DNA from: Rhinolophus ferrumequinum
Taxonomy: Eukaryota > Chordata > Mammalia > Chiroptera > Rhinolophidae
Assembly (NCBI RefSeq): GCF_004115265.2
Contig: NC_046301.1
Location: 39,148,714-39,212,713, forward strand
Length of the DNA: 64,000 bases
Reading direction: 5' to 3'
Position numbers and translations under genes: made by a program. A model generated the notes under the pieces. That model made no database searches and was not told the origin of the DNA. It worked only from the letters and a program-made list of their open reading frames with translations. Positions 23,681-35,341 of this stretch are shown in pieces (position 1 is the first letter of the stretch; each line of letters begins with the position of its first letter).

Positions 23681-23904
23681 AGTGAGTACATTGGAAGAGA
23701 AGCAGGTGTTTGGCATAGCTCTCATACAAACAGTATTTCTTTCTCTCACTTCTCAGAATCCTGTCTTTACGTCCTGACAGAAGTATGCTTAACACAGAGG
23801 AGCTCCCTGGAGAAGGGAGGACTGATGCGTGAGGGAATGGGGAAGTGGACAGCTCAGGGTCAGTCTGTGCTTCTCTCTTGCTTATCAACATCCGTAGTTA
23901 AATC

Positions 23905-24420
23905 ATTTAACAAATATTTATTGAGCACCTACTGTGTTCCAGGCCCTGTTCATGGCACTGGGAACTCAACAGTGAACAGGTGACAAAGTCTCTGTCTGAG
24001 CTGACATCCTAGTGAGGGAGAAGATAATGACCACTAAGCATAAATTTAAATAGTCTATGAGCAGATGTTACGTGCACACAAAAAAGTTTGCACAGGGAAT
24101 GGAAGTGGAGGGGGACAATTATTTGGTTTTTATGCAATTTTGAATAGGGTGTTAGGGGCAGACCTCAATGAGGAGTTGACAGTTGAGAAAAGGCTTGAAG
24201 GAGGTGAGGGAGTGAAGCATGCTGATATGTAGGGGAAGAACATTCCAGGTTGAGGCTCCTGCACATACAAAGGACCTGAGACATTGGGAGAACTTTGGCT
24301 TTCCCATAGAGTGCCATGGGGATCCACAAGTGGGTTTGAGCAGAGGATGGATGTGGTCTCACATTCTAAGCTGGAGCTCAGTTTTGGTCGAATTGAATTT
24401 GAGATGCTGTGAGACCCACA
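23905..24420 (+). repeat. Ancient mammalian interspersed repeat, copy 3 of 4
   Basis: It begins ATTTATTGAGCACCTACTGT and continues through GGAACATTCCAGGTTGAGG. It shares its phrase order with the copies near 12,405, 16,840 and 62,010, all in the same orientation. Family not assigned. Confidence 0.55.
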
Positions 24421-24879
24421 GGGACAAGTTGAGAAAGCTTTTGAATGAGCAAGTACATCTTAGTTTGGGTTGTCTATCTAAGATTGTCTATCCTGCGAAG
24501 GGGTGTGGACAAGGCTCGGTCTGCTGTCACCATCCTTTCTAGCAAGCCCAGACACTTCTCCGTGTCCTGCAGCCCCAATTTCACATTTTCTTGGCCCGCG
24601 CTTAACATCAGCACCGTGGACAGCACCAACAGGGCTGGTCGAGGTGCTGTCCGCCGTGCTGAAACTTTGCTTCCTTCCTGGCCCGCGTGGAGGCAGCTGT
24701 GAGACAGCAGGGACCACGCGTCTCAGGGGTGCGAGCCCTGGAAATAGGAGCTATGGTCGGTAAAGCAGGGAACTCCATGATTCTGTCCCTCCTCTGCCTT
24801 CAGCCTTTTCATGCTCCCCTCTCATTCCCTGTGACCCATAGTTAGGCCCACCACCTCCCCCTCTCTCAGGCACGCTCCC

Positions 24880-25110
24880 CCCTCAAGGCCTTCATGCTTG
24901 TTCTTTCCTCTGCCTGAAATGCTCCTCCCCCCACCCTAGGTATAGGTATTTTCATGCCTCCCTTCTTCCTCTCCTTCACACTTCAGTATCATCTCCTCAG
25001 AAAGAACTTTCCTGACCACCCTTTTTAAATTGCAAACTGTATTTCCATACCGCAGTTGTCCTCTTGTCTTCTCTAATTTGAGTTTTCTCCTTATCACTCA
25101 TCAATACCTA
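24880..25110 (+). repeat. L2-type LINE fragment
   Basis: TTCTTTCCTCTGCCTGAAATG, CACTTCAGTATCATCTCCTC and AGAAAGAACTTTCCTGACCACC are in the usual L2 3'-end order. Confidence 0.6.
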
Positions 25111-26223
25111 ACATAGCAGAGATTTCAATCCCTGACCTAAATCTTTGATCCTAGAGTTTGGAATTCAGAAATTTTCAGATTTTCAAAAGGTACTATGTTA
25201 TAAATATCGTATTGTATAACATGCTGGCTGGGACCTGGGATAACATCTCAAAATCAAACACTTTATCTTTAATGAAACATAAGAATATTCACATCAAGTT
25301 AAGTAAAGAAAGCTATAATAACCTCATGTCAGTTCAGGTCAGTTTTTTGCCATAAATGAGTTATGAAAAAAATGTTTGCTTTTCAGAGCTTTTTGAAATT
25401 TGGAATTGTGGCTCTGTATATAGCTTATGTATCTTGTTCACTGTCTGTATTTTACACATTAGAATGTGGGCTGGAATTTGTGTCTGTTCTGTTCACTGCT
25501 ACAGATCCTGTGTCTGACTACCCAGCACCAGGTACGCAGTAGGTGCTCCATAGTGTTTGTTGAATGAATTAATGAATGAATGTGGGGAAAAGGAAAGCAG
25601 CCTCCCCTTTTCTGCTCCCCGGATGACTCCATGCCCCAAATGTCCTGTCTGAAGCCCCTCAGAGCCATGTGAGGGATGTCGGTGGCTTCCTGCCCCTCCT
25701 ACTCTCCCTGGTTTCTGCTGGGTCCTCAGCATAACCTCACAATCAGAACCCTTGCTTTCATCCATGCAGCCAGGGGTTTGGCATGGAGGTTCCGACTGCT
25801 CTCAGCATCGCCCTCACTATCAGGACCCTCAGAGTTCCTTCACTCTATTCTCTGTGCTCTCTGCACCCTGGCCACAGTCAGAAACAGGTCAGCTGCCTGG
25901 AGAAGACAGTCTGTGAGGCCCCTCACCATGGGTTTGTGTGCCTTACATATGGCTTGTGGGTCTGCATTTGACATGAAGAAACAAGGGCACAGAGAGGTTA
26001 ATTAATTTTCCTGAAGCCAAGTAATATAGAGGCAAGATTTAAATTCAAGTTGCTAGTTCCACAGCCCCACACTGTCTTTCCACAATCACCCTTAGATACA
26101 CTGTGACAATACGCGTACACCCACACCCAGCCTCACCGACACCTAGACCCTCAATTAAAGCCCTCCACACTCCACCACCCAGGAGAGGAAGGCAGGTGGC
26201 CAAACTTCTGTTACAAACAGGTC

Positions 26224-26229
26224 TTTATT
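26224..26229 (-). terminator. PLPPR2: PLPPR2 polyadenylation signal
   Basis: AATAAA on the minus strand lies about 970 bases downstream of the PLPPR2 stop codon. It is the first good signal in a plausible position and sets a 3' UTR of about 1 kb (26,205-27,199). Confidence 0.6.
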
Positions 26230-26714
26230 AAAGATGAGGAGGGGGCAGGAAAAGGAGGCAGAGTTTCCTCTACCCACTGCCTTTGGCTGCCCAGAGGTTG
26301 GGGAGCCCTGTCTGCTCTACCCATGTCCCCCTAGGTGGCACATCTGCATGAGGCTGAAGTGTAGGGGGCAGTGTGAAGGACAGGGATGGGTTCCAAGAAA
26401 AAAAGTCCTTTCCTACAGCCCTAATAAATAACAGAGGGTTTGGGGGGGGCCTGGGTACAGGCAAGGGGAGACAGTACTCTGAACCCCCAAACCTCTAAAC
26501 TTGACACACCCTGCATATGTAGGGAGTTAGGAGGGACTGGGTGAGAGGGTACACATGGGGAAGGGACTGAGAGGGGAAGAGAGTGCCCCGAGGACCCTGC
26601 CATGGGTGGAGCCTGCCTTCCACCCTCTGGCAGAATTTGAATCTGAGGAGGACCTGATGACAAAGGATAACTCCATTTTCCTTCTCAATTTTGCACATGC
26701 TTAGACATGGGCGG

Positions 26715-26930
26715 TCCCCCATTGGCTGGAATCATACCCACCCACCCATCCTACAAATTCTGAAAACCAAGGACTCCTATTGGTTGTTCAGACGCAGAAC
26801 ACTGGCTGAAGTTGCCCTCTTGCCTGAAGATTCCAAGAGTGAGGGGGACTCCCATTGGCTGGAGTAAACTCCTTCTGGTTGGAATTCAGAGAACTGGAGG
26901 CTCCCACTAGCTGGGCAATGGCCAATGTGG
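26715..26930. repeat. Repeated CCAAT-type units in PLPPR2 3' UTR
   Basis: ATTGG in the context ACTCC(C/T)ATTGG(C/T)TG or close variants recurs at 26721, 26779 and 26854, with decayed copies near 26,875 and 26,905. Spacing is about 58-75 bases, like an old small tandem repeat. Confidence 0.5.
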
Positions 26931-27111
26931 TCAGGATTTGGACCTTACAAGAGCAATCCTAGGGGGCAATGGCCCAGCTCCCAGTTATGCTCACTTGGCT
27001 GTCCCAGAGGGCAAGAGAAGCAGGGGCTCCCCCAAATGTCTTTTCAGCCATCCTCTGATGTCTGGGTTTGGGGACAGGGGGCTTTGTCACTCACACGACA
27101 CACGCACGCAA

Positions 27112-27123
27112 CACACACACACT

Positions 27124-27150
<27 letters not shown>
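27112..27150. repeat. (CA)n microsatellite in PLPPR2 3' UTR
   Basis: About 17 CA units with one CTCA interruption lie 50 bases beyond the PLPPR2 stop codon. On the transcript this is a (UG)n tract, a kind of sequence bound by TDP-43 and CELF proteins. Confidence 0.9.
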
Positions 27151-27154
<4 letters not shown>

Positions 27155-27199
27155 GGGAAAACGTGGAGACTGGGCAGATTCTGGGTGGGTGGTCAGGCC

Positions 27200-30100
27200 T
27201 CACAGCAGGTGGTCACGGCTAGCAAACAGGTAAGGGCTGAAGTTGTCCCGGTGGAAGGGGGAGGGATAGAGTCCGCTAAGGGTGTACAGGTCCCGAAGTA
27301 GGGGTGTGGGCAGCAGCAGCTTCCGGCCACGTCCACCACCTCCACCTGGTCCTCCAGGCCCAGGAGAGGAGGGTGAGGGACCTTGGCTGGGGGTCGGTGC
27401 TGGCAGGGGCAGGGGCAGGGGCAGAGGCGTTGGCTCAGACCTCAATCGAGGGCGGGGCACACGAGGCGACGAACACATGGCTGGAGCCCTGGAGGACACG
27501 CAGCTGGGGATCAGGTGGCCACGGCGGGTGCAGTTCTGCGGCTCTGGGGAACAGGGGTCAGAAGTCAGGGGATCAGAAAGCTTGGGAGGAGGTGAGACCT
27601 CTGTGGCAGTGACTGCCATCTGGAAGTCCCCTCATTTATCCCCCCATTCCCTCGACACTCACTGGATGGGGTGAGCCGTGCCGGTGTCGAATGCGGCCTG
27701 CAGGCCTCGGGTTCCTGAGACAAAGAGGCAGAGGGATGGGGCTAGCGGCCCCCTGGGCCCTGCCGGCCACAGCGTGAGGGGCTCATTGGGCAGAGAGCCC
27801 GATGGAATATAACCAGATTCTCCTTGGCAGGAAGAGAGGGGCACACCCTTCTATTCTGTGGGACTGTCCTCTAGGACCTATGTCCACAGAGACCAGCCAT
27901 CCGCCCACCTCCCTGTGGCCCTGAGACCCCCCCCCACCTCTTGTCTGACTCCCTGCCTCCTTGGTCCCATTCCACCCACTACCATCTCCAGCTGGGAGCA
28001 GCCCTCGGCCCCCCTTACCTGGGCCACACTTAACTTTTCGAGGGGGCTGTCCATGGTGGGAGCTTGGCCCAGGTCCTCCCAGGGGGAGAGCCTTCGGCTG
28101 GAAGGCGGACGGCTCTGAAAGTTGTGTACGACGCAGGTGACCTGGGATAGGAGAGAGGAATGTTGAGGTTCAAGGATAATAAGATAGGAGTGGTATAAAT
28201 ACCATCCCCATTTTTCAGATAAGGAAACGGAGGCTCAGGTTTTCAAAGACAAGTAACATTTTTATGGTGCTTACTGTGTGCTAGGCTTACTGTTCTTTCC
28301 ACTTTAACTGGTAGCTACTATTATTATTTATTCCACAGAATCAGGACTAGGAGGAAGCAAGTAAAGGTGAATTTTGTAAGGGCAGGATTGAATCCTGACT
28401 TTATTTAAATTTTTGATGGTTTTTACATGAATTTTGATTTTTGAAAAATGTTTCATTAAAATATTATTTATCTGGATTAGTGAATGTTTTAGCACCTCCT
28501 TAAATTATACACTCAAAACGAATGCCTTACTCGCCTCACTCTGATCTCGGTTCTGTCATTCCATTTCACAGATAAGAATATCGAGGCAACGTAAGGTTAA
28601 AGGTCTCCTCCAACATCACACAGTCCACACCCTTCACCATCATGTGGCCCTGCCTCTTGGGTCAGAGAGCTGATGGAGGGTCTCCTATTCTGGGATGGGT
28701 GCAAAGGGGGCTCACCAGAAAGGTGGCAATAGCCGCCCCAGTCAGGAAGCCAGCCAGCACGTCAGACCAGTGGTTGCGGTACTCCGCCACGCGGACCACG
28801 CCCACCAGGAAGGCGGGGCACAGCAGGGCCAGGCAGAGTGAGGGTTTGACCAAGCGGGAGCCCTTCACGCGGAACACCAGTGTCACGTACATCTGCGGGA
28901 GCCAGACAGGTCAGGGGACACAGGCGGCACAGCTGCCGAACCCAAGTAGCCACTGCGTTGCGGGCTAGGGGGCATGGCCAGAATCCCTAGGATCGGTAGT
29001 AGGGCTGGAGGATGTGGTCAGCGGCTCCAGGGAACAGAGCCGGGGGACAGGAGTTCAGGGGATGGAGTCGTGGATTCCCAGTGGACCTTGCAGGGCTGGG
29101 GGTGTGGCCAGATCCCTAAAGGGCAGTAAAGAAGTCTGTGGCCGGGTGTCCCAGGGACCAGTCACAGATGGGGAAAGACACTTGTTGGGCTAGGGTGTGG
29201 CTACAGAACCAGAGGGTGGAGTTAGGGCCCAAGGGGCAGGTCCAGGAGCTCCAGGACGTGGAGTCCCCAAATCCCAGGCAACCACTGACAGGGTTAGAAG
29301 CTAGACTCAGACGGCAGAAAAAGAAGTCAAAGCAATAGGGGGTGCATCAGGGAAAAGCAGGGGAGTCAGGAAGTCCTACCACAGTGCAGTCAAGGGTGTA
29401 GCCTGGAAAATAATGGGCGAGGACAAAGGTGGGGAGCGCGAGGGCTCTAGGGGGCAGAGTTGAAAGCCCACTCGCCCAGTCTCCCAGCCAGTATCCAGGG
29501 CCTGTAGCATCCTGGGGACTTGGCTAAGCTCCAGGGACAGCATCCTTGTCCCACAGGGTGGAGCCAACAGCCTCCATCGGGCGTGGCATTACTGGGTCAG
29601 GAGGTGTGGCCAGACACAAAGAGGCGCAGTCAAGAACAGCAATACTCAGACTCCGGAGCGTGACCAGGGTCTGAAGGGAGGAGTGAGGAGCTCAGAGCTT
29701 TCCTGGGTAGACTCTGCCTTAGGGGCAGCGCCAGGGCAGGGCCTCCCCCAGGGAGGAATCGGAGGCTCCAGCCCAGGGGGCCTCCTGCCAACTGGCCTCT
29801 CCCCACCGCCGCGCTCCCATTTCGGGGCTCACCGCAGTGTAGGTGACCGCATAGGCACAAAGGGCGGCGTCCTTGCAGGGGAAGGCGCGGCGCGCAGCAG
29901 CCACCAGGCTGGGGCTGCCGGCGCAGGCACCCTGGTCAGTGACAAAGCGGTCGGGTCCTGGCCGGTCCGGTGAGGGCGGTGGGCAGCCCAGGGCTGTGTA
30001 GTTGGGGCGGCACACAGACAGGAAGTGCGGCGTGGGGTTGCCGGTCACTACCTGCCCTGCATTGGCGAAGATAGTTGTGGTGAAGAGACCGAAGGAGTAG

Positions 30101-32336
30101 ACCCCTGAGGATGGAGTGGGAGAAGGGGTTCATGGTGGGGGCTGATGCCCTTGTGGCCCTCCTGTGAACCCCCTTATGGCTTTTCTGGGCCCCTGTCTCT
30201 TTGTTCTTGTGACTGCCATTAAAGCACCTGGGACTCCCCTTAATGCTATAACCCATTATAGCTGGGCCACCATGATGACATTCTGGGTCTCTTGCCTCTG
30301 TCCCTCTGGGATTACCACTATGTCAAGAGTGGGCCCTCCCCTGTGACCCCTTATAGCTGGGCTGGGACCCCTCAACAGCATTACATCAGGATTTGGCTCA
30401 TGCCTGGGACCTCCTAGGACCACCCTGATGGCATTTCTGGGCCTCATATTCTTGCTCTGGACTCGCTATTACTGAGTTGATCACTTTTCCTCTGCATCAC
30501 CAATAAGCCAGAGCTGGATCTCCAGCCCTCTGCCACAGGGACCACTATTACGGATGAGCTATGCCCCCTCCGCTACCCCATGGCCACCTATTGTGGCTGG
30601 GACTACATTTAGAGCACAGGTGAGGTGTTATCTCCCAAGGGCCCCATGGTGTTTGGCATGCACCTGTGGCCCCCTTTTTTAACTGAGATTCTCCTTGTGG
30701 CAATTTGGGACCCTCCTCTTACAGTTGTTATCACGGTTAGCTTAGGCCCCACCCATGTCCCTAAAACCTCCATTAATATCTGGCCTGAGCCTAAGTACCT
30801 CCTTGCCCTGAAGGCACCATCATGGCAATTCTAGGCACTTGTCCCCCTGAAATTCTGACCATCTTTGTGTGACTGACCCCTGGCCCTGTCACTCACCCAG
30901 GAAGCGAACCAGCCTCCTCAGTGGGGGACTGAAGCGGCAGCAGGCCCCAGACACAATGGTGCTCTCCCCAATGACGGGTATGGCTGAGGGGGGTGCAGGG
31001 AAAAAGGCACGTGCCAGCTCCCCCAGCAGGATCTGTGGGTGAGACCAAGACAGGGTCTTCCTAGCCTTCAAGCCCAGCCCTCTACTTACCTCCCCCTGCC
31101 CTCCTGCCTCCTTAGGGGTCCTCCCACAGTCTACCAAGGCTTCCCTCAATCTCACCGTGAGGATGGGCCCTGCAGTGACCAGGGCATAGATAAGTGCAGG
31201 AGGCGCTCGGCTGGCAGCCTCAGGCCCTGGGTAGGGCTTGGCGTAGGTACTGTCATAGCAGAAGAAACCCTGGCTGTGCACAGGGAAGGTGTCCGTGAAC
31301 TCCAAGCGGTAAGCAAGCAGAACCACCACACCCAGCAGCACTGACTGCCGCCCAGCCAGCAGGGAGAGAGAGATGGAGAGAGACACAGAGAGAAGAGCGA
31401 GGGTCAGGCCTGAGTTGAGGACATGGACAGAGAGACACATACAAACATAGAGAGGGAGAGAGGTAGGGAAGGGGGGAGAGAGTGATCAAAATGGACATAA
31501 ATAAAAAGTGAGAAAGACAGAGAGGTGGGGAAGAAGGTGAGAGAAGGGTCAGGGTCTGGGAGACACAAGAAAGAGATGGAGACGGAAACAGAAAGAGAAG
31601 ACAGAAGTGGAGGGGAAAGGAGAAAAGAGGGAAGAGAAGGAGAAAGAGAAAGAGCAAAAGCAAAGAAGAGAAAGAGAAGGGACTAGAATGGTAGAATAAA
31701 GAGAGGAGAGAGGAGATGGGATGGGGCAGAGAGAGTGAGGACACAGCTGGAACCAGACCAGAAAGAGATACAGAGACAGTAGGTGGCAGGGTGACAGATC
31801 ACCAGGGAAAGAAATACTACTACTAGTAGAACTAGCTACCACAGGTATAACCCTTAATGTAGGCAGGGTGTCATGCTAAACCTCTTCAGTGAATGAATAC
31901 ATTTTACCTTCATAACAGCCCTAGGAGAGAGGACTTCTGCCCATTTGACAGAAGAGGAAACTGAGGCTCAGGAGGATATGTGAGGTGCCCCAGAGTTTCT
32001 CAGTAAGGATGGGCAGAGCAGGATTGGAACCCCGGAAGTGCCGCTTCTGAATGCAAGCTCATAACTACATCTCAAGAGAATGGCAACAGCACTCATTCCC
32101 CAGGGAGACAGGGAGTGAGAGATCAGGGACTGCAGCCAGGGAGATGAAAAAATAGGTCCAAGTATAGACCTTGTCAAGATAAGGGAGACTGAGGTTGGGC
32201 AGAGAGGGGACAGGAAGACAGGTACACCCCCTTCCCACTGAGAGTCTAAAGAAGGTACCCAGATCCTCACCTCCACGAAGACAAAGCAGGGAATGATGGA
32301 GAAACTCCTCTTCAGCTGAGGCCTCCCTCCAGCCAT
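27200..32336 (-). CDS. PLPPR2: PLPPR2, phospholipid phosphatase-related protein 2 (eight coding exons)
   Basis: PLPPR2 is a six-helix membrane protein of the plasticity-related (LPPR/PRG) group, homologous to lipid phosphate phosphatases but believed inactive, and mainly neuronal. Coding exons: 32336-32271, 31344-31156, 31032-30897, 30104-29833, 28892-28716, 28141-28019, 27714-27663 and 27543-27200. All phases join, giving 452 residues from MAGGRPQLKRSF to SRDHLL. Hydrophobic helices include SVLLGVVVLLAYRL and ALIYALVTAGPIL, and an extracellular loop carries the glycosylation motif NYT. In the PAP2 regions, the catalytic PSGH of motif 2 is replaced by PCKD. The third motif reads VRVAEYRNHWSDV, keeping His and Asp. 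Both fit the family's lost activity. The tail is Pro/Ser-rich with a PLPLPLPLPAP run coded by a short GC-rich repeat. An acceptor 15 bases before the ATG shows that the 5' UTR is split. Confidence 0.95.
30105..30896. repeat. PLPPR2 intron of degenerate repeats
   Basis: No exon lies here. On the plus strand, short blocks resembling GACCCCTTATAGCTGGGC and GGCATTTCTGGGCC recur at roughly 100-base intervals (for example near 30,170-30,190, 30,245-30,290, 30,345-30,370 and 30,430-30,450). It looks like a decayed tandem array. Confidence 0.4.
31365..31750 (+). repeat. Purine-rich tract (GA-rich) upstream of PLPPR2 coding exon 2
   Basis: Nearly 380 bases are dominated by AGAGA, GGAGA and AAAGAG words on the plus strand, so the PLPPR2 transcript has a matching pyrimidine-rich stretch directly before the exon that starts at 31344. 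The long Ser/Leu/Phe-rich reverse frames here reflect composition, not coding. Confidence 0.85.
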
Positions 32337-32619
32337 GGTGAATGCCCAGGCCTGTGGAGGTGGGGAGGGAGTGGGGTGGCACGGGTGGGGCCTAGGGGGT
32401 GGCTCAGGTCACTGGCCCAAGTGGAGCCCTCTGGCCACACCCCTGACCCCATGGAGGACTACCAAGGAGCTCTGGCTCCACTCCTTGGGCCTTCTGGCCA
32501 TGCTGCTGCATATCCAGGTTTTGGCCCTGCCCCTGCCCATTGGAGGCACCGGCCTTCCCTGACACAATCCACTCAGTTCAACCTGTGTGGGGTGGTGTTG
32601 GGGGGAACCCCAGAGATTC

Positions 32620-32960
32620 TCTAGTGGTCTTCACTCCTACAGCCTACATAGGAGATTCCGACCCCATACTTTTAAGAGGGCCTCTCCTCCTTACCAAGCA
32701 GGACCCCTCCCCCTGACCTTTAGAAGAGACTTCTCCAGCTTAATGGGGATCCCTCCCCCATGGAAAAGGATACATTTATAAGGGTCCTCACCCCACCAGT
32801 TTTTAGGGGACCCCAACCTCTTTCTCCACATGCTTTACAGGGGACACCATGTTCCATGTCCTCCACCTCCGCTAGGCCCCTCCCCGGAGCCCCTTCCCCC
32901 ATGGCTCACAGGGGCCTCTCTCCTATCTCTATGGTTCATGGCTGATGGCCAGGCCCTCCT
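32620..32960 (+). repeat. Degenerate minisatellite, TTTANAGGGGNCC unit
   Basis: Variants such as TTTTAAGAGGGCCTCTCC, CTTTAGAAGAGACTTCTCC, TTTATAAGGGTCCTCACC, TTTTTAGGGGACCCCAACC and TTTACAGGGGACACC follow each other at about 25-70 base spacing in PLPPR2 intron 1. No exon was found. Confidence 0.6.
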
Positions 32961-33559
32961 TCTCTCCCAGCTGCCTCCCTCTCCTCTACCTCTTTCCAGC
33001 CCATCTGCCTCCCTGTATCACTGGGGGGTTATCTTCCCACCACATGATCCCCCCGACACCCCAGCACTGAACAGGTAAGAGTCACACCTGCTTGACCCAT
33101 TCTCCCAGGCTGGCCTCACCTGTAAAAGGGCCCTATGGCTTCCCACAGGCTGCTGCCACACCCACGGACTCACAGCTGCTCCTCGTGGCCAGTAGGGCAG
33201 GGATGGTCACCCCCATTGCACAGATGTGGAAACTGAGGCCCAGGCAGATGGGGGTAGGCACTCTGGGTGCAGTGCTCAATCCACAAGGCTTGCTCTGTGG
33301 TGTGACATGTGGGGTGACATGAGGGTCGCTAGAGGTCACAGATGTCCACCTGGCCATGACCCCCTCACCCTCAGAGACACAATCATCCACACTAGTACCT
33401 CCAGAGTAAACAACTCAGCCACAGGCTCTATCCCAACCCTCTCCCCAACCAGCACCATGGCCCAGCATTCATCTATCCCACCAACATGGACCAAGTGTCT
33501 GCTAGGTTCCAGGCGCTGTGCTGGGTGCCAGCCTTGTGGTGAACAAGACAGGCCCTCTC

Positions 33560-34380
33560 ATTCAGACAAGTGCCCACCACTCACCACACACAGAACTGCA
33601 CATTCACACACACACACAGCACAGTGTGCACATGGCCTGTCACAGACACCCACACAGATCAAACAACTCCCCCATACACATACAGTCACAGGGCTATACA
33701 GGAGGTCCTCCACACACCTCAGACCTCCATATACAGCCCCACAAGAGCGCTTACCTCACCACCATCAGGGCCATCAGTGGACTCAGGACTACCAACACAG
33801 TTAAGAGTCACATCACAAAGAGTCACCACACACAATAGGGGTGACAGAACCAGTCACAGTGTCACACCCCCAATTCAGTGACAACCACACACATTAACAG
33901 CTCTTGTCCACATTGACAGCCATTGGAGACATGCGGTGTCACCCACAACCAGCCACATGGCCACATAAGGACCTATGCGTGGAGCATGACAGACTCCCAC
34001 ACAGAGCCACACAACCACACAAGAAAGGTGCATGATCACAGCCACACACTAGAACGCAAAAATGGCCCCCCCACACCGTCAGAAGGAACACACAACAGCA
34101 GCCACACAATGACAGTCATATGCACACAACCATACAGACATCAAGACATCCACACAACCACAGTGACAGCAGTCACAATGACACAGCCACACACACACCA
34201 CCAGAGTGATACCCACGACGACAGCCATACAATGACAGCCACAGAAGACAGACACACATACACCACACGGACACTCCAGAAGCCACACAATGACAGCTAT
34301 ACAGACATACAACGACGGTTACACAACCACACACTGACACATAATGACAACCACACAATCACAGTCACCCTCATAACTAC
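33560..34380. repeat. Long CA-rich degenerate repeat in PLPPR2 intron 1
   Basis: About 800 bases are made of short variants of ACAGCCACACAATGACAGCC with almost no T runs. On the transcript strand this is a UG/GU-rich stretch. The open frames across it (His/Thr-rich forward, Cys/Val-rich reverse) arise from the repeat. Confidence 0.85.
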
Positions 34381-34589
34381 GGCTTGGCTTCTCAAGCCCA
34401 GGGTCCCCCCCTTACACTCCCCTCCCCCATCCTGGTCCCCAAGCTCCAGTTCACCGCCTCCTCTTCCGCTCCCCACGCTGTACCCGCAGGGGACCCGACC
34501 CGCAGGAACTGAACCCGGGCCAGACGGACAGACCGAGGGTCGAGGATCTAAAACCGGCGAGAGAAGGTACAGGGGACGCCCCAAGCTCC

Positions 34590-34870
34590 TCCTTCTCACC
34601 GGGTCGGGACTGCTGCCGCCTGAGCCCCGGCTCCGCCTAGACGTCACCGGCGCGGCGGGACCGACAGACTGATGGCTGGCCTGGAAGGCGGGCGGGCGCA
34701 CAGATGGAGATGCTGTCCACCCGGCTCCGCGCCGCGCAGACTCCGCGGCTGGGCGAGAGGCGGGGCCTCCCGGAGCCTTATTTGCATAACACCATGGGCG
34801 GGGGCTCGCTAAATTCATTAGCATGATTTAGGGCGGGGCTTCGGTTGCTCTTTGGGGAGCGGCGTGTTAG
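34590..34870 (-). promoter_or_regulatory. PLPPR2: PLPPR2 CpG-rich promoter and 5' non-coding exon
   Basis: A strong donor CCG|GTGAGAAG on the minus strand at 34600/34599 fits the end of a 5' UTR exon that would splice to the acceptor before 32351. Upstream, in gene orientation, lie a perfect octamer ATGCAAAT (34787-34780), a variant ATGCTAAT (34824-34817) and GC boxes (CCGCCC) on both sides. There is no clear TATA box. Exon and start site are inferred. Confidence 0.55.
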
Positions 34871-35294
34871 AATTGGGAGAGAATGAAGGATGGAGATTGA
34901 GAGGGAAGACCCTGGGTGACAGGAGGCGCTGAGGGTAAGAGGAGGGCAGAATGTCAGAACGTGATTCTGGGCTGCGACGCTCCCTCTCTGGGCCTCAGTT
35001 TCCCCATTTGGGCAGTAGACGCAGCAGGCCAAATCGCCAAGGCCCCCCAGAAATGAAGATTGGTGGCTAGTGTGAAAGAGCCTGTCTGGCCACTCATATC
35101 CGGACAGACTAACCCTTGACCTTGTCATATACTAATCTGGCCTCACACTGTCCCCCGACCCTAGGTCCACACATCCTGAAAAACCCCTGGGGTCTCTGCA
35201 CCCTCCCCAGCACTGAGGAGTAAACGGGAGCGGGTGATTCTCAGGCAGAGGAAGCAGCAGGAACAGTCCACAGGTGGAGGAGGGTCTCAGCTAG

Positions 35295-35300
35295 TTTATT
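35295..35300 (-). terminator. CCDC159: CCDC159 polyadenylation signal
   Basis: AATAAA lies only 41 bases after the CCDC159 stop codon on the minus strand, so the 3' UTR is very short. Confidence 0.75.
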
Positions 35301-35341
35301 TTCTCTCTGGAAGGGTCTTCAGGGAGAGCAGTCCCGGCTGC

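Larger units (their letters stand above)
22050..26200. other. SWSAP1-PLPPR2 intergenic region, no gene seen
   Basis: This 4.1 kb has no supported gene. It holds two strong CA microsatellites, L2 and other ancient repeats, and unassigned unique sequence. The short frames around 24,500-24,760 and 25,680-26,000 have no family resemblance and no splice partners. Confidence 0.6.

Noticed and set aside
24130-24763. Short gene between SWSAP1 and PLPPR2
   Set aside because: The frames overlap an ancient repeat and have no recognisable family, start context or splice sites.
27282-27674. Forward frame opposite the PLPPR2 C-terminus
   Set aside because: It is the antisense shadow of a GC-rich Pro/Ser coding exon.
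31253-31842. Ser/Leu/Phe-rich reverse frames with apparent membrane helices
   Set aside because: The polypyrimidine strand of a GA-rich tract makes such frames automatically.
33226-34672. Long His/Thr-rich forward frames and Cys-rich reverse frames
   Set aside because: They are translations of a CA-rich degenerate repeat inside a PLPPR2 intron.
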